NCBI GenBank assembly: GCA_964353255.1
Contig: CAYGVJ010000135.1
Span: 1-14,077 of the forward strand
Direction: 5' to 3'
DNA: 14,077 bases
Source of the DNA: VFZS01 sp964353255
Lineage (GTDB): Bacteria > Acidobacteriota > Terriglobia > Bryobacterales > Bryobacteraceae
Shown here: piece after piece, positions 1-6,977 of the stretch
How positions within the stretch are numbered: the stretch's first letter is position 1
How the letters are laid out: each line of letters starts with the position of its first letter
The notes under the pieces: generated by a model
Databases searched by the model: none
What the model was told of the DNA's origin: nothing
The model's input: only the letters and a program-made list of their open reading frames with translations
Program-made: the position numbers and the translations under genes

Positions 1-48
1 AAAGCGGAACTTTCTACTTTGCCGGAAAGCGGAACTTTCTACTTTGCC
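1..48. repeat. Two tandem copies of a 25-bp unit
   Basis: Bases 1-23 are repeated exactly at 26-48, separated by GG, which gives a 25-bp period. The core shared by both copies is GGAACTTTCTACTTTGCC. The first copy begins at the window edge, so there may be more copies to the left. The unit is richer in A and T than the surrounding genes and does not continue past base 48. Only two copies are present and there is no spacer diversity, so this is not a CRISPR array. The most likely explanation is the multiple internal repeats found at the ends of IS21-type elements. Confidence 0.9.
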
Positions 49-54
49 TTGACA
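1..54. mobile_element. Possible outer end of an IS21-type insertion sequence
   Basis: Read on the minus strand, the segment starts at base 54 with TGTCAAGGC and then runs into two tandem repeats. IS21-family elements are known to begin with TG-type termini followed by several near-identical short repeats that bind the transposase IstA, and this arrangement matches that design. The body of the element (istA/istB) would lie left of the window and is not seen, and neither is the second end nor a target duplication. The call therefore rests on architecture alone. The alternative is a chromosomal tandem repeat with a regulatory role for the downstream gene. Confidence 0.4.
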
Positions 55-158
55 GGAGGCCTATTCCACTTGCATCCTGGCTCGGATTTCGCTACATTCG
101 GGGTGGACTTTCTCAGGGATTCAATAGCGTCACACGCCGCCGCGGCAAGGAGGGATGT

Positions 159-641
159 ATGGGGATCTTGAGCAAGCTCCAAGAGCTTCTGGATCAGAAC
201 CACGTCGAATACCGCCACACGGCCCACCCGACCGCTTACACGGCCCGGGAGGTGGCCGCCGTCGAGCACATACCGGCCTGCGAGATCGCCAAGACCGTCG
301 TCTTCTTGAGCGAGAACGGCTACGCCATGGCGGTCCTGTGCGCCGACAGCGTCGTCGATCTCGAGCAGCTCAGGCTCAACCTGGGCCTGTCACGCTTGCG
401 GCTGGCCACCGAAGCCGAGCTGGGCGAGCTGTTTCCGCAGTGCGAGCTGGGAGCCATGCCGCCGGTGGGGAACCTGTTCAACCTGCCGGTCTACGTGGAC
501 AGCCGCCTGAGCAGCCAGGAGGCCATCGCCTTCAACGCCGGCACGCACCGGGACGTGGTGCACATGCGGTTCCGGGACTTCGAGCGGGTGGTGAACCCGG
601 CCATCCTGCCTTTCGCCCGCCACGCCGCCGCGCGGGCTTGA
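159..641 (+). CDS. YbaK/ProX-family aminoacyl-tRNA deacylase
   Basis: This 160-residue protein matches the YbaK/aminoacyl-tRNA-synthetase-associated domain over its whole length. Members hydrolyse mischarged tRNAs in trans, for example Cys-tRNA(Pro) or Ala-tRNA(Pro), in the cytoplasm, and so protect translation fidelity. Visible family features are the AKTVVF segment with the conserved lysine K45, the hydrophobic strand AMAVLCAD (56-63), the glycine/proline loop GAMPPVGNL (98-106) and the NAGTHRD motif (126-132). The ATG at 159 is preceded by a strong ribosome-binding site, AAGGAGGG at 147-154. An ATG at 155 in another frame opens a longer reading frame of low-complexity Arg/Pro composition and is not credible. 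The gene stands alone and converges on the korC end. Which tRNA it edits cannot be told from sequence. Confidence 0.88.
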   Translation: MGILSKLQELLDQNHVEYRHTAHPTAYTAREVAAVEHIPACEIAKTVVFLSENGYAMAVLCADSVVDLEQLRLNLGLSRLRLATEAELGELFPQCELGAMPPVGNLFNLPVYVDSRLSSQEAIAFNAGTHRDVVHMRFRDFERVVNPAILPFARHAAARA

Positions 642-681
642 GGCCGGCCTGCGCCGCCGCTCCCCGCCCAGAGGGCGCCCG

Positions 682-703
682 GCGTCGGCAGGAGTGCCGA
701 CGC
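682..703. terminator. Perfect 9-bp hairpin between convergent genes
   Basis: GCGTCGGCA (682-690) and TGCCGACGC (695-703) form a perfect 9-bp stem closed by a GGAG tetraloop. It lies 40 nt after the deacylase stop and 27 nt beyond the korC stop on the other strand, the usual place for a bidirectional terminator. No T-run follows on either strand, so intrinsic termination would be atypical. GC-rich bacteria often use such U-less hairpins, or they serve as mRNA 3'-end stabilisers. Confidence 0.5.
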
Positions 704-730
704 GGCAGACACGAGTGCCCGCGCCACAAC

Positions 731-1333
731 TCAGTGGTGCGCCTCGAGCGACCGCGTCGGGTGCTCGTGGTCGGCGCTCTCGACGGGAGCGTGTAGCTTG
801 GCCAGGCCGTAGTCGAAGCCTTTGTCGAAGGCGCGCAGATTGAGGTCTTTGGTGGCAGGAGGCACTGAGTCGGCCACCGCCTGACGCAGCGCGTCCGGGT
901 CCAGCAGGGCGGTCACCGCGGCGAAGAAGCCCACCATCACCACGTTGAGCACCATCTTCCGGCCCAGTTCCTCCGCCAGGCGCGTGGCCGGCACGCTGTG
1001 CACCCGGATCCCGCTGCGCAGGTCCCCGAGGCGCACCAGGTCTTCCTCGACGATCAGCAGTCCGCCGTCTTTCAGCTCCGGAGTGAACCGGGTGTAAGCC
1101 TCCTGGGACATGACCACCAGTATGTCCGGCTGGGTCACGTAGGGGTACAGTATCGGCGTGCCGGAGAGGATCACTTGCGCGCTGGAGGCGCCGCCCCGGG
1201 CTTCCGGTCCGAAGGCCTGGGTCAGGGTGGCGTAGCCGCCCTGGAAGATCGCAGCGGCCTTGCCGACGATCATGGCCGACAGGATCACCCCCTGGCCGCC
1301 GAAGCCTGCGATGCGGATCTCGGTCAGCGGCAT
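731..1333 (-). CDS. korC: 2-oxoglutarate:ferredoxin oxidoreductase, gamma subunit
   Basis: This 200-residue protein is the gamma (catalytic-domain III type) subunit of a 2-oxoacid:ferredoxin oxidoreductase. Together with alpha, beta and a ferredoxin-like subunit it would convert 2-oxoglutarate, CoA and oxidised ferredoxin to succinyl-CoA, CO2 and reduced ferredoxin, or run in reverse. The N-terminal AGFGGQGVILSA (9-20) is the family hallmark, followed by FGPEARGG (41-48), a second typical motif. The length fits the family, which is about 180-200 aa. The ATG is preceded by GGAGG with 8-nt spacing and overlaps the end of korB by 10 nt, indicating coupled translation. It is the last gene of the - strand operon, with a hairpin just beyond it. 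The C-terminal tail is His/Glu-rich and probably unstructured. Confidence 0.92.
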   Translation of the reverse strand: MPLTEIRIAGFGGQGVILSAMIVGKAAAIFQGGYATLTQAFGPEARGGASSAQVILSGTPILYPYVTQPDILVVMSQEAYTRFTPELKDGGLLIVEEDLVRLGDLRSGIRVHSVPATRLAEELGRKMVLNVVMVGFFAAVTALLDPDALRQAVADSVPPATKDLNLRAFDKGFDYGLAKLHAPVESADHEHPTRSLEAHH

Positions 1334-2202
1334 TTCAGCGCCTCCGTCTCGACGTAGCGCTCACCGAGCTGGCCCTGCAACTGGCTGCGCATCAACTCCA
1401 GGTAGTCGGGCCGTTCGCGGTCCACGAACTTGCCCACGATGATGTCGCCGTCCTTGGACATGGCTACCTCGTTGGTCGGCGCCCCGTGGCGGACCTTGCT
1501 GCGCTGCTTGTAGTACTTCATGGTGTCCAGGGCATCGCCCAGCTTGTTGCGGCGCTGGTAGAGGGTGGGGCAGGGGGAAAGCACCTCGATGAAGCAGAAT
1601 CCGCGCCTGGCGAAGATCTCGGTCATCGAGCGTGTCAGTTGACGCACGTGGAAGGTTGTCCAGCGGGCGACGTAGGCCGCGCCCGCGGCGTCCACCAGGT
1701 TGGGCAGGTTGAAGGCCGGCTCGTAACAGCCGTAGGGCGCCGTGGTGGTCAGGGCTGTGACCGGCGTGGTGGGCGCGGTTTGCCCGCCGGTCATGGCGTA
1801 GATCAGGTTGTTGACGCAGATCACCTTCAGGTCCAGGTTGCGGCGCGCCGCGTGGATGATGTGGTTGCCGCCGATGGCGAACAGGTCGCCGTCGCCGGAG
1901 TACACCACCACGTGCAAGGAGGGGTTGGCCAGCTTCAATCCGGTGGCGAACGGAATGGCGCGCCCGTGCGTGGTGTGGAAGGAGTCCAGTTGCAGGTAGC
2001 CGGCCACCCGGCCGGAGCAGCCGATGCCCGAGACAATGGCCACGCGGTCCAGGTTCACCTGGGACTCCAGCAGCGCCCGGGCGAAGCAATTGACCGTAGT
2101 GCCTATGCCGCACCCCGGGCACCAGATGTGCGGCATCCGCTCCATCCGCAGGAACGGCTCGACCGGGTTCACCACCGGGAATTCCGCCACTTGTGCCGTC
2201 AT
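1324..2202 (-). CDS. korB: 2-oxoglutarate:ferredoxin oxidoreductase, beta subunit (TPP-binding)
   Basis: This 292-residue protein is the thiamine-pyrophosphate-binding subunit. CPGCG (28-32) and GIGCSGR (59-65) carry cysteines expected to ligate a [4Fe-4S] cluster, and C211 (SPCPT) is a candidate fourth ligand. HTTHGR (76-81) is characteristic of KorB/OorB. The TPP-Mg motif runs from GDGD (103-106) to NN (131-132), followed by YAMTGGQ (135-141). The length is normal for the family. The start ATG overlaps the alpha stop as ATGA and has GGAGG 8 nt upstream. The GYxITPSTE-type alpha partner and the HTTHGR motif favour 2-oxoglutarate over pyruvate or branched-chain keto acids, but substrate choice is inferred from family resemblance only. 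Confidence 0.94.
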   Translation of the reverse strand: MTAQVAEFPVVNPVEPFLRMERMPHIWCPGCGIGTTVNCFARALLESQVNLDRVAIVSGIGCSGRVAGYLQLDSFHTTHGRAIPFATGLKLANPSLHVVVYSGDGDLFAIGGNHIIHAARRNLDLKVICVNNLIYAMTGGQTAPTTPVTALTTTAPYGCYEPAFNLPNLVDAAGAAYVARWTTFHVRQLTRSMTEIFARRGFCFIEVLSPCPTLYQRRNKLGDALDTMKYYKQRSKVRHGAPTNEVAMSKDGDIIVGKFVDRERPDYLELMRSQLQGQLGERYVETEALKCR

Positions 2203-3356
2203 TGCGCCGCCTCCAGGATGGCTTCAAGAATCGCTTCCGGACGGTGCACCCCGCCCCCGGCGTGTGTCACCGAGACCACCCGAGCCTGCCCCGCCGCGGC
2301 CCGCTCGACTTCGCGGACCATCTGACCCAGGTTCAGCTCCGGGACCACGAAGGCTTTCACCCGGCCGGCCAACGCCCGGATCACCCGGTCTGGGAAGGGC
2401 CACACCCCGATCAGCCTTAGCTTGCCCACTCGCACGCCCCGCTGGCGGGCCAGCTCGATAGCCCGCTGCGCCACCCGCGAGGTGATCCCGTAAGAAACCA
2501 CCGCCACTTCGGCGCCCTCGAGCTCTTCCTCCTCGCACCACACCAGATCGTCCGCCGCCCGGAGGACCTTCTGCTGCAAGCGCCGCACCAGGCGGTCGTG
2601 CGCCGGCACAGTCATCGAGGGATAGCCGCGCTCGTCGTGAGTCAGGCCGGTCACGTGGAACCGGTGCCCTTCGCCGGCATGCGCCATCTCCGGCACCAGG
2701 TCCTCGCCCGGCTCGTAAGGCTGGTACTCCCCTGGCGCGCGCCGGGTCAGCCGCCGCGGGTAGATCTCGATCTGCTCGGCCGGCGGGATGACTACTTTCT
2801 CGCTCATATGCCCCACGCACTCGTCCATCATGAACATCACCGGGACGCGGAACCGCTCGGAGAGGTTGAAGGCCTGGATGGTCAGATCGAAACATTCCTG
2901 CGGGGAGTTGGGACACAAGGCGATGATCTCGTAGTCGCCGTGCGAGCCCCAGCGGGCCTGCATCATGTCGGCCTGGGCCGGCAGGGTGGGAAGCCCGGTC
3001 GAGGGCCCGCCCCGCTGGACGTTGACAAACACGCAGGGCGTTTCCAGCATCACCGCCAGCCCCACGTGCTCCATCATCAGCGAGAAGCCGGGGCCCGAGG
3101 TGACCGTGAAGGCCTTGGCGCCCCCCCAGACCGCCCCCAGGATGGCGATCGAGGCCGCCAGCTCGTCCTCCATCTGGATGAAGACGCCCCCCACGGTTGG
3201 AATCCGGGCGGCGAACCGCTCGACCACCTCGGTGGAGGGAGTGATGGGATAGCCGGCGGCAAAACGCGCCCCCGCCGCCAGGGCGCCTTCGCAGCAGGAA
3301 TGATCCCCGTCCAGGAAGTGGACTCCGGTCAGCACACCACGCGGATCAGCCTGCAT
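2199..3356 (-). CDS. korA: 2-oxoglutarate:ferredoxin oxidoreductase, alpha subunit
   Basis: This subunit has 385 residues from the chosen start. It holds the pyrimidine-binding (PYR) part of the TPP site plus the transketolase C-terminal-like domain. Recognisable motifs are GYPITPSTE (35-43), MEDE (62-65), TSGPGFSLM (86-94), QRGGPSTG (114-121) and the QAD segment near 128-130, all typical of KorA/OorA. The ATG at 3356 is preferred because GGAGGAGG sits about 6 nt upstream and the protein then starts in the usual family position. A TTG 36 nt further upstream would add a basic extension unlike relatives. The start lies inside the 3' end of the ferredoxin gene (11-nt overlap), and the stop shares ATGA with korB, so the four subunits are probably translated as a coupled set. 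Confidence 0.94.
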   Translation of the reverse strand: MQADPRGVLTGVHFLDGDHSCCEGALAAGARFAAGYPITPSTEVVERFAARIPTVGGVFIQMEDELAASIAILGAVWGGAKAFTVTSGPGFSLMMEHVGLAVMLETPCVFVNVQRGGPSTGLPTLPAQADMMQARWGSHGDYEIIALCPNSPQECFDLTIQAFNLSERFRVPVMFMMDECVGHMSEKVVIPPAEQIEIYPRRLTRRAPGEYQPYEPGEDLVPEMAHAGEGHRFHVTGLTHDERGYPSMTVPAHDRLVRRLQQKVLRAADDLVWCEEEELEGAEVAVVSYGITSRVAQRAIELARQRGVRVGKLRLIGVWPFPDRVIRALAGRVKAFVVPELNLGQMVREVERAAAGQARVVSVTHAGGGVHRPEAILEAILEAAQ

Positions 3357-3600
3357 GGTCGGCCTCCTCCGGTCCGGCTTTGGCCTCCGCAATCTTCCAG
3401 CCGAAGACGGCGAAGTCCGGACAGTACATTCCGCACAGGTCGCAGCCGCTGCATTTCTCGGCAGCGATCACGTGGGGCGGGTGGTAGCCGCGGGAGTTGA
3501 AGGCCGACGACAAAGCCAGCACCTTGGTGGGGCAGAACTCCACGCAGAAGGCGCACCCCTTGCATCTCTCGACGTTGATTGAGACGTAACCTTTGGCCAT
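3346..3600 (-). CDS. korD: 2[4Fe-4S] ferredoxin subunit of the 2-oxoacid oxidoreductase
   Basis: This is a small ferredoxin-type protein of 84 residues from the ATG at 3600. It has two complete clusters of the pattern C-x2-C-x2-C-x3-C-P: CKGCAFCVEFCP near the N-terminus and CSGCDLCGMYCP near the middle. Each should bind one [4Fe-4S] and pass electrons from the catalytic subunits to free ferredoxin. Its place directly before alpha, beta and gamma is the oorDABC/korDABC order. Two starts are possible. The ATG at 3600 gives the family-typical MAKG beginning. A GTG at 3627 adds nine residues and overlaps the regulator stop as GTGA, favouring translational coupling. Neither has a clear Shine-Dalgarno sequence. 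A reading-frame overlap or near-abutment with the regulator gene holds either way. Confidence 0.92.
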   Translation of the reverse strand: MAKGYVSINVERCKGCAFCVEFCPTKVLALSSAFNSRGYHPPHVIAAEKCSGCDLCGMYCPDFAVFGWKIAEAKAGPEEADHAG

Positions 3601-3623
3601 ACGAGCGCGTTCGAGCCGCGCCT

Positions 3624-4976
3624 TCACCAGCTTGGCACGCTGGCCGCCGGAACCGCAACCCTAGGGGGCGGGCATGCCCCCTCCGCCGTGCGCTCCTCCA
3701 CGAAGCTGTCAATCTGACGGACCAGTTGGTCCACCGACAGCGCGCCCGGCACGGGGAGAACGTTCCAGGCCGCAGACACGATCACCAGGGCAGTCCGGGC
3801 CCGGACGTGCAGCACTTTCTCCAGCCGCACCGAGGCCAGGCTGGCCGTCTCCCGCCGCACCGCCTCGATCGAATTCGGCCGTTCGATCACTGCCAGGAAC
3901 GCGGGGCCGCTCCAGCGGAACAGTTGATCTCCGGCGGTGAGTCCCTGGGCGAGGTGGACGCTGTAGAACAGGATCACCTCTTCGGCGGCGGGCCTGCCGA
4001 AACGAGCTTCCATGGCCCGGAAGCGGTCGATGCAGAAGACCGTCGCGAAAGCGTGCCTGCCGTCCTGGCAAATGCCCGCCAAGAGATCCTCGGCGGCGTC
4101 GCGTCCCGGCAGCCCGGTCAGGGCATCGGTGCGGGAGGAGGGCTGGATGGCGGGCGAATACGGGGGTTCGGTCGGCGCCGGCGCCGCGACTCCCGACGCC
4201 GGGCTCTCCGGGGGTGGCTGGCCCGGCGCAACGACTTTTCGAAAGGCCAGCAGCAAGCCGGAGGCGCCTCGGTTGCCCTCCTGTAGCGGGACGACGTTGC
4301 CGGCCTGGTACGTCCCGCTTTCTCCCCCGCCGTTGACCACTACAGGACCGCTCACTTCCGCGGCTACGCCCTCTCGCAACGCTTCTGCCAGGGCCCCTTC
4401 CAGGCGCTTGCGGTCCCCTCCGCGGGACGCCAGGGTCTCGACGACGTCTTTCCCGCAAGCCTCCTCGGGCCGGCAACCGAGCATCGCCTCTGCCGCTCGG
4501 TTAACGAAAGTGACTTTTCGTTCACGGTCCACGGTGATCAACGGGTCACTCACTGTGTCCAGCATGGCCAGGTGCCACTGCTGCTGCTGGCGGAGATCGC
4601 GCTCGATGGAAGCCCTGCGCAGCGCAATTTGCACGGTAGCGTGTAATTCGCGGTCGCGGAAGGGCTTCAGCAGGTAGCCGGCCGGCTCAGTGGCCCCGGC
4701 GCGCTGAATGGTGTCTTCGTCGGCGTACGCCGTCAGGTAGACCACCGGAATGCCGCACCGCTTCCGCAAGCACTCCGCGGCGTCGATTCCGTCCAGCTTG
4801 CCGGACAGCTTGATGTCCATCAACGCCAGGTCCGGCCGGGTAGCCGCGGCCTGGGCAATGGCGTCCTCGCCGGTGTGAACCACCGAGACGGCGTAGCCCA
4901 GACTCTTCAGGCTCTGTTCGAGATGCAGGGCGACGACGGTTTCGTCCTCAACCACCAAGAGCTGGGCAGCAGGCAT
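3624..4976 (-). CDS. Response regulator: REC, PAS and degenerate GGDEF domains
   Basis: This is a 450-residue signalling protein. Residues 5-120 are a receiver domain with the acidic pair E10/D11, phospho-acceptor D54 (LMDIKLSG), switch T82 and K104 in LLKPF. A PAS domain follows at about 135-250 (DPLITVDRERKVTFVN), then a Pro/Ala-rich linker (251-275), then a domain that begins with the DALTGLPGR (284-292) hallmark of GGDEF proteins. At the place of the GG[D/E]EF signature it reads RWSGPAF, so the catalytic acidic residue and one glycine are missing and cyclase activity is unlikely. There is no DNA-binding domain. The start ATG has AAGGGAG upstream and lies 29 nt inside the end of the kinase gene, so the two are almost certainly partners. 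The 3' end abuts korD. Confidence 0.88.
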   Translation of the reverse strand: MPAAQLLVVEDETVVALHLEQSLKSLGYAVSVVHTGEDAIAQAAATRPDLALMDIKLSGKLDGIDAAECLRKRCGIPVVYLTAYADEDTIQRAGATEPAGYLLKPFRDRELHATVQIALRRASIERDLRQQQQWHLAMLDTVSDPLITVDRERKVTFVNRAAEAMLGCRPEEACGKDVVETLASRGGDRKRLEGALAEALREGVAAEVSGPVVVNGGGESGTYQAGNVVPLQEGNRGASGLLLAFRKVVAPGQPPPESPASGVAAPAPTEPPYSPAIQPSSRTDALTGLPGRDAAEDLLAGICQDGRHAFATVFCIDRFRAMEARFGRPAAEEVILFYSVHLAQGLTAGDQLFRWSGPAFLAVIERPNSIEAVRRETASLASVRLEKVLHVRARTALVIVSAAWNVLPVPGALSVDQLVRQIDSFVEERTAEGACPPPRVAVPAASVPSW

Positions 4977-6318
4977 GCTCTTGCTCCCTTCTGCGGGAAT
5001 GGTCTGGGAAGGTGATCCGGAACTCCGCGCCGGCGCTGTTACGGATCTCCAGCCTTCCGTTCAGTTGGCGCGCCAGGGTGGCCACCAGCCGCAGCCCCAG
5101 CGTAGGCGCGTCCTCGAGCTGGGCGCCCTTGGGCAGCCCCACCCCGGTGTCGCGCACCGCCAGGGTCAGGGTTTGGTCGGGGTTGGACTCCAGGCTGATA
5201 TGAATCCGGCCGGCCTGCCCGCCGGGGAAGGCGTGCTTGAAGGCGTTGGTGACCAGCTCGTTGACGATCAACCCGCAGGGCATGGCCGTCTCCAGCTCCA
5301 GCAGCGCATCGTGCATCTCAATCGTCAGAGCTACTCGGGCCGGGTCCATCCGGTAAGTGCTCAGCAGCTCGCGCGTTAGCGTCCGCACATACTCGGCGAA
5401 GTCGATGCGGGCCGCGTTCGGGGACTGGTAGAGCTTCTCGTGAAGCAGGGCGATGGACTTGATGCGCTCGAGGCTGTCGGTGAACTCGGCCAGCGCCTGC
5501 GGATCCTGTATGTTGCTGCTCTGGAGGCTCAGCAAGCTGGAGATGAATTGCAGGTTGTTCTTCACCCGATGGTGGATCTCCTTGAGCAGCACCTCCTTCT
5601 CACGCAACGACGCCCGGATCTGGTCTTCCGCTTTCCGGCGCTCGGTCACGTCCCGGACGATGGCCATGAACCTCCCGTCGGAGAGCAGTTTGCCGCTCAC
5701 CTCCACCGTAAGCTCGCCGCCGTCTTTGCGGTAGGCCCGGCATTCGCGAAGCCGGCCGGCGTCCAGCGACACCCTGGCCGGGGCCTCCGACTCGTCGGAG
5801 GCGGCCCCCAGTTCTAGCAAGTTCTCGATCCGCACGCCCACCAGTTCGGTCCGCGTGTAGCCGAACATCTGGCAGGCCTTGGAATTGGCCCACAGGTAGT
5901 TGCCCTCCGCGTCGATGATCAGGATGCCGTCGGAGGCCGATTCCACCACCAGGCGATAGCGTTCCTCGGCCCGCCCCAGGCGCTTCCGCGCCACGTGAGT
6001 CGCCCGGATGATGGCCGGGGCCAGCGCCAGGTAGATGCCCAGGTGGACCAGTTCGTAGGAACGGGCCTGCCCCACGGCGGCCACGGGGAAGTAGAGCCAG
6101 CCAGCCAGCGCCAGCGACAGCGCGAACAGCACGCTGGCGGCAACCCAAGAGAAGAGGTAGCCAGCGACGCCCACGCCCAGCGCGAATACGGTCAGGCATC
6201 GCGCCAGGCCGCGGCCCCCCGTTCCCAGTTCAGTCCCCAGGGCGACCACCCCGGCCGCGTAGACGGCGGCAAACAGAATCCCGCCCCATAGACGCCGCTG
6301 GTGCTGCCGGCCTTGCAA
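4948..6318 (-). CDS. Membrane PAS sensor histidine kinase (HisKA_2 class)
   Basis: This is a 456-residue sensor kinase. Residues 10-106 hold about four hydrophobic segments (near 11-29, 40-58, 60-80 and 90-105) with almost no periplasmic loops, suggesting sensing within or near the membrane. A PAS domain (about 120-230, SASDGILIIDAEGNYLWAN) is followed by a short coil and the dimerisation box EIHHRVKNNLQ (247-257) of the HisKA_2/HWE-like kinases, with H250 the probable phospho-site. The ATPase domain shows NELVTNAFKHAF (353-364), DTGVGL (390-395) and GLRLV (408-412). The start is a TTG (6318). An in-frame stop lies just upstream, no ATG is available before TM1, and AAAGG is 8 nt upstream. The ligand is unknown. 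Confidence 0.9.
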   Translation of the reverse strand: MQGRQHQRRLWGGILFAAVYAAGVVALGTELGTGGRGLARCLTVFALGVGVAGYLFSWVAASVLFALSLALAGWLYFPVAAVGQARSYELVHLGIYLALAPAIIRATHVARKRLGRAEERYRLVVESASDGILIIDAEGNYLWANSKACQMFGYTRTELVGVRIENLLELGAASDESEAPARVSLDAGRLRECRAYRKDGGELTVEVSGKLLSDGRFMAIVRDVTERRKAEDQIRASLREKEVLLKEIHHRVKNNLQFISSLLSLQSSNIQDPQALAEFTDSLERIKSIALLHEKLYQSPNAARIDFAEYVRTLTRELLSTYRMDPARVALTIEMHDALLELETAMPCGLIVNELVTNAFKHAFPGGQAGRIHISLESNPDQTLTLAVRDTGVGLPKGAQLEDAPTLGLRLVATLARQLNGRLEIRNSAGAEFRITFPDHSRRREQEHACCPALGG

Positions 6319-6389
6319 ACTGTGGACCTTTAACGGGGTTATCGGTAGAACCCGGCGCTGGAATTACGGGCGCCACACCTGCCGGGCGG

Positions 6390-6977
6390 CTACTTGAGCG
6401 ACAGCCGGCTCCGATTTGCACCGTGAAGCTGGCTGTGGCAGCCGGTGCAGTACCGATAGCGGCTCTGGCTCGGGTCGTGCTGCTTGGGGTGGCAACGCCG
6501 GCACACCTCCGGCTGTTGCCTCTTCATCACCTCTTTGACCGCGCGCAGGCTATGGAAGGCTTCCGAGCTGCGCCGGGCGTGGCACTCGTCGCAGGCTACC
6601 TTGCTGGGCGCGTGCCCGCGGGCGCGCACCGCCGGGTGGCACTGCATACACCGCTCCGCCCGGACAGCGGCTTCCTCGGTGCGGAAGTTGATGATTGTGT
6701 CGGTGGCCGGGCTTTCCAGGTGCCTGCCGCCGGGCCCGTGACAGGTTTCACAGCCCTGCTCCCGGTTGGGGTCCCCGGGGACAACCGCTTTCTCGTGGAC
6801 GCTTCCCCGAGTCCAGCGCGCCTGCTTGTCATGACACCCGGCGCACACCTCCGCGCCGATGTAGGTCTCCTGGCGCGCCAAAGGCAGCAGCAGAACCAGC
6901 AGCGCAGCAATTCCCAAGCGGTCAGCCTCGCGAGACTCTCGGCTGCCGAATATCGGCACGCCGGGCCAGGCGGGCAT
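6390..6977 (-). CDS. Secreted hexahaem c-type cytochrome
   Basis: Six CXXCH haem-c sites are present: CAGCH (45-49), CETCH (76-80), CMQCH (110-114), CDECH (129-133), CRRCH (159-163) and CTGCH (177-181). The GCETCHGPGG segment resembles doubled-CXXCH multihaem cytochromes used in respiratory electron transfer. A hydrophobic stretch (21-34, LGIAALLVLLLPLA) looks like a signal peptide, so the protein is expected in the periplasm or anchored to the membrane. The start is uncertain. The only ATG (6977) lies 56 nt inside cca with no ribosome-binding site. A TTG at 6917, 4 nt after the cca stop and with GAGG upstream, would begin directly at the hydrophobic core. A GTG at 6959 is also possible. The 195-aa length assumes the ATG. 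The electron partner is unknown. Confidence 0.85.
   Translation of the reverse strand: MPAWPGVPIFGSRESREADRLGIAALLVLLLPLARQETYIGAEVCAGCHDKQARWTRGSVHEKAVVPGDPNREQGCETCHGPGGRHLESPATDTIINFRTEEAAVRAERCMQCHPAVRARGHAPSKVACDECHARRSSEAFHSLRAVKEVMKRQQPEVCRRCHPKQHDPSQSRYRYCTGCHSQLHGANRSRLSLK

Noticed and set aside
1..48. CRISPR-like repeats
   Set aside because: Two identical copies are separated by only 2 bp, with no variable spacers and no cas genes.
155..796. A 213-codon + strand frame overlapping the deacylase gene
   Set aside because: Its translation is Arg/Pro/Gly-rich with no motif, while the frame starting at 159 is a clear YbaK-family protein. It is a GC-rich frame shadow.
1486..2325. A 279-codon + strand frame opposite korB
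   Set aside because: It is the antisense of the conserved TPP-binding subunit and has no motifs of its own.
3670..3679. GGGCATGCCC palindrome near the 3' end of the regulator gene
   Set aside because: A 10-bp palindrome inside coding sequence of high GC content. No matching copy elsewhere in the window and no clear role.
6335..6354. Weak stem GGGTT/AACCC in the 71-bp gap between the kinase and cytochrome genes
   Set aside because: Only five pairs and no T-run on the transcribed strand, so not enough to call a terminator. Nothing else is seen in this gap except the weak AAAGG before the kinase TTG.
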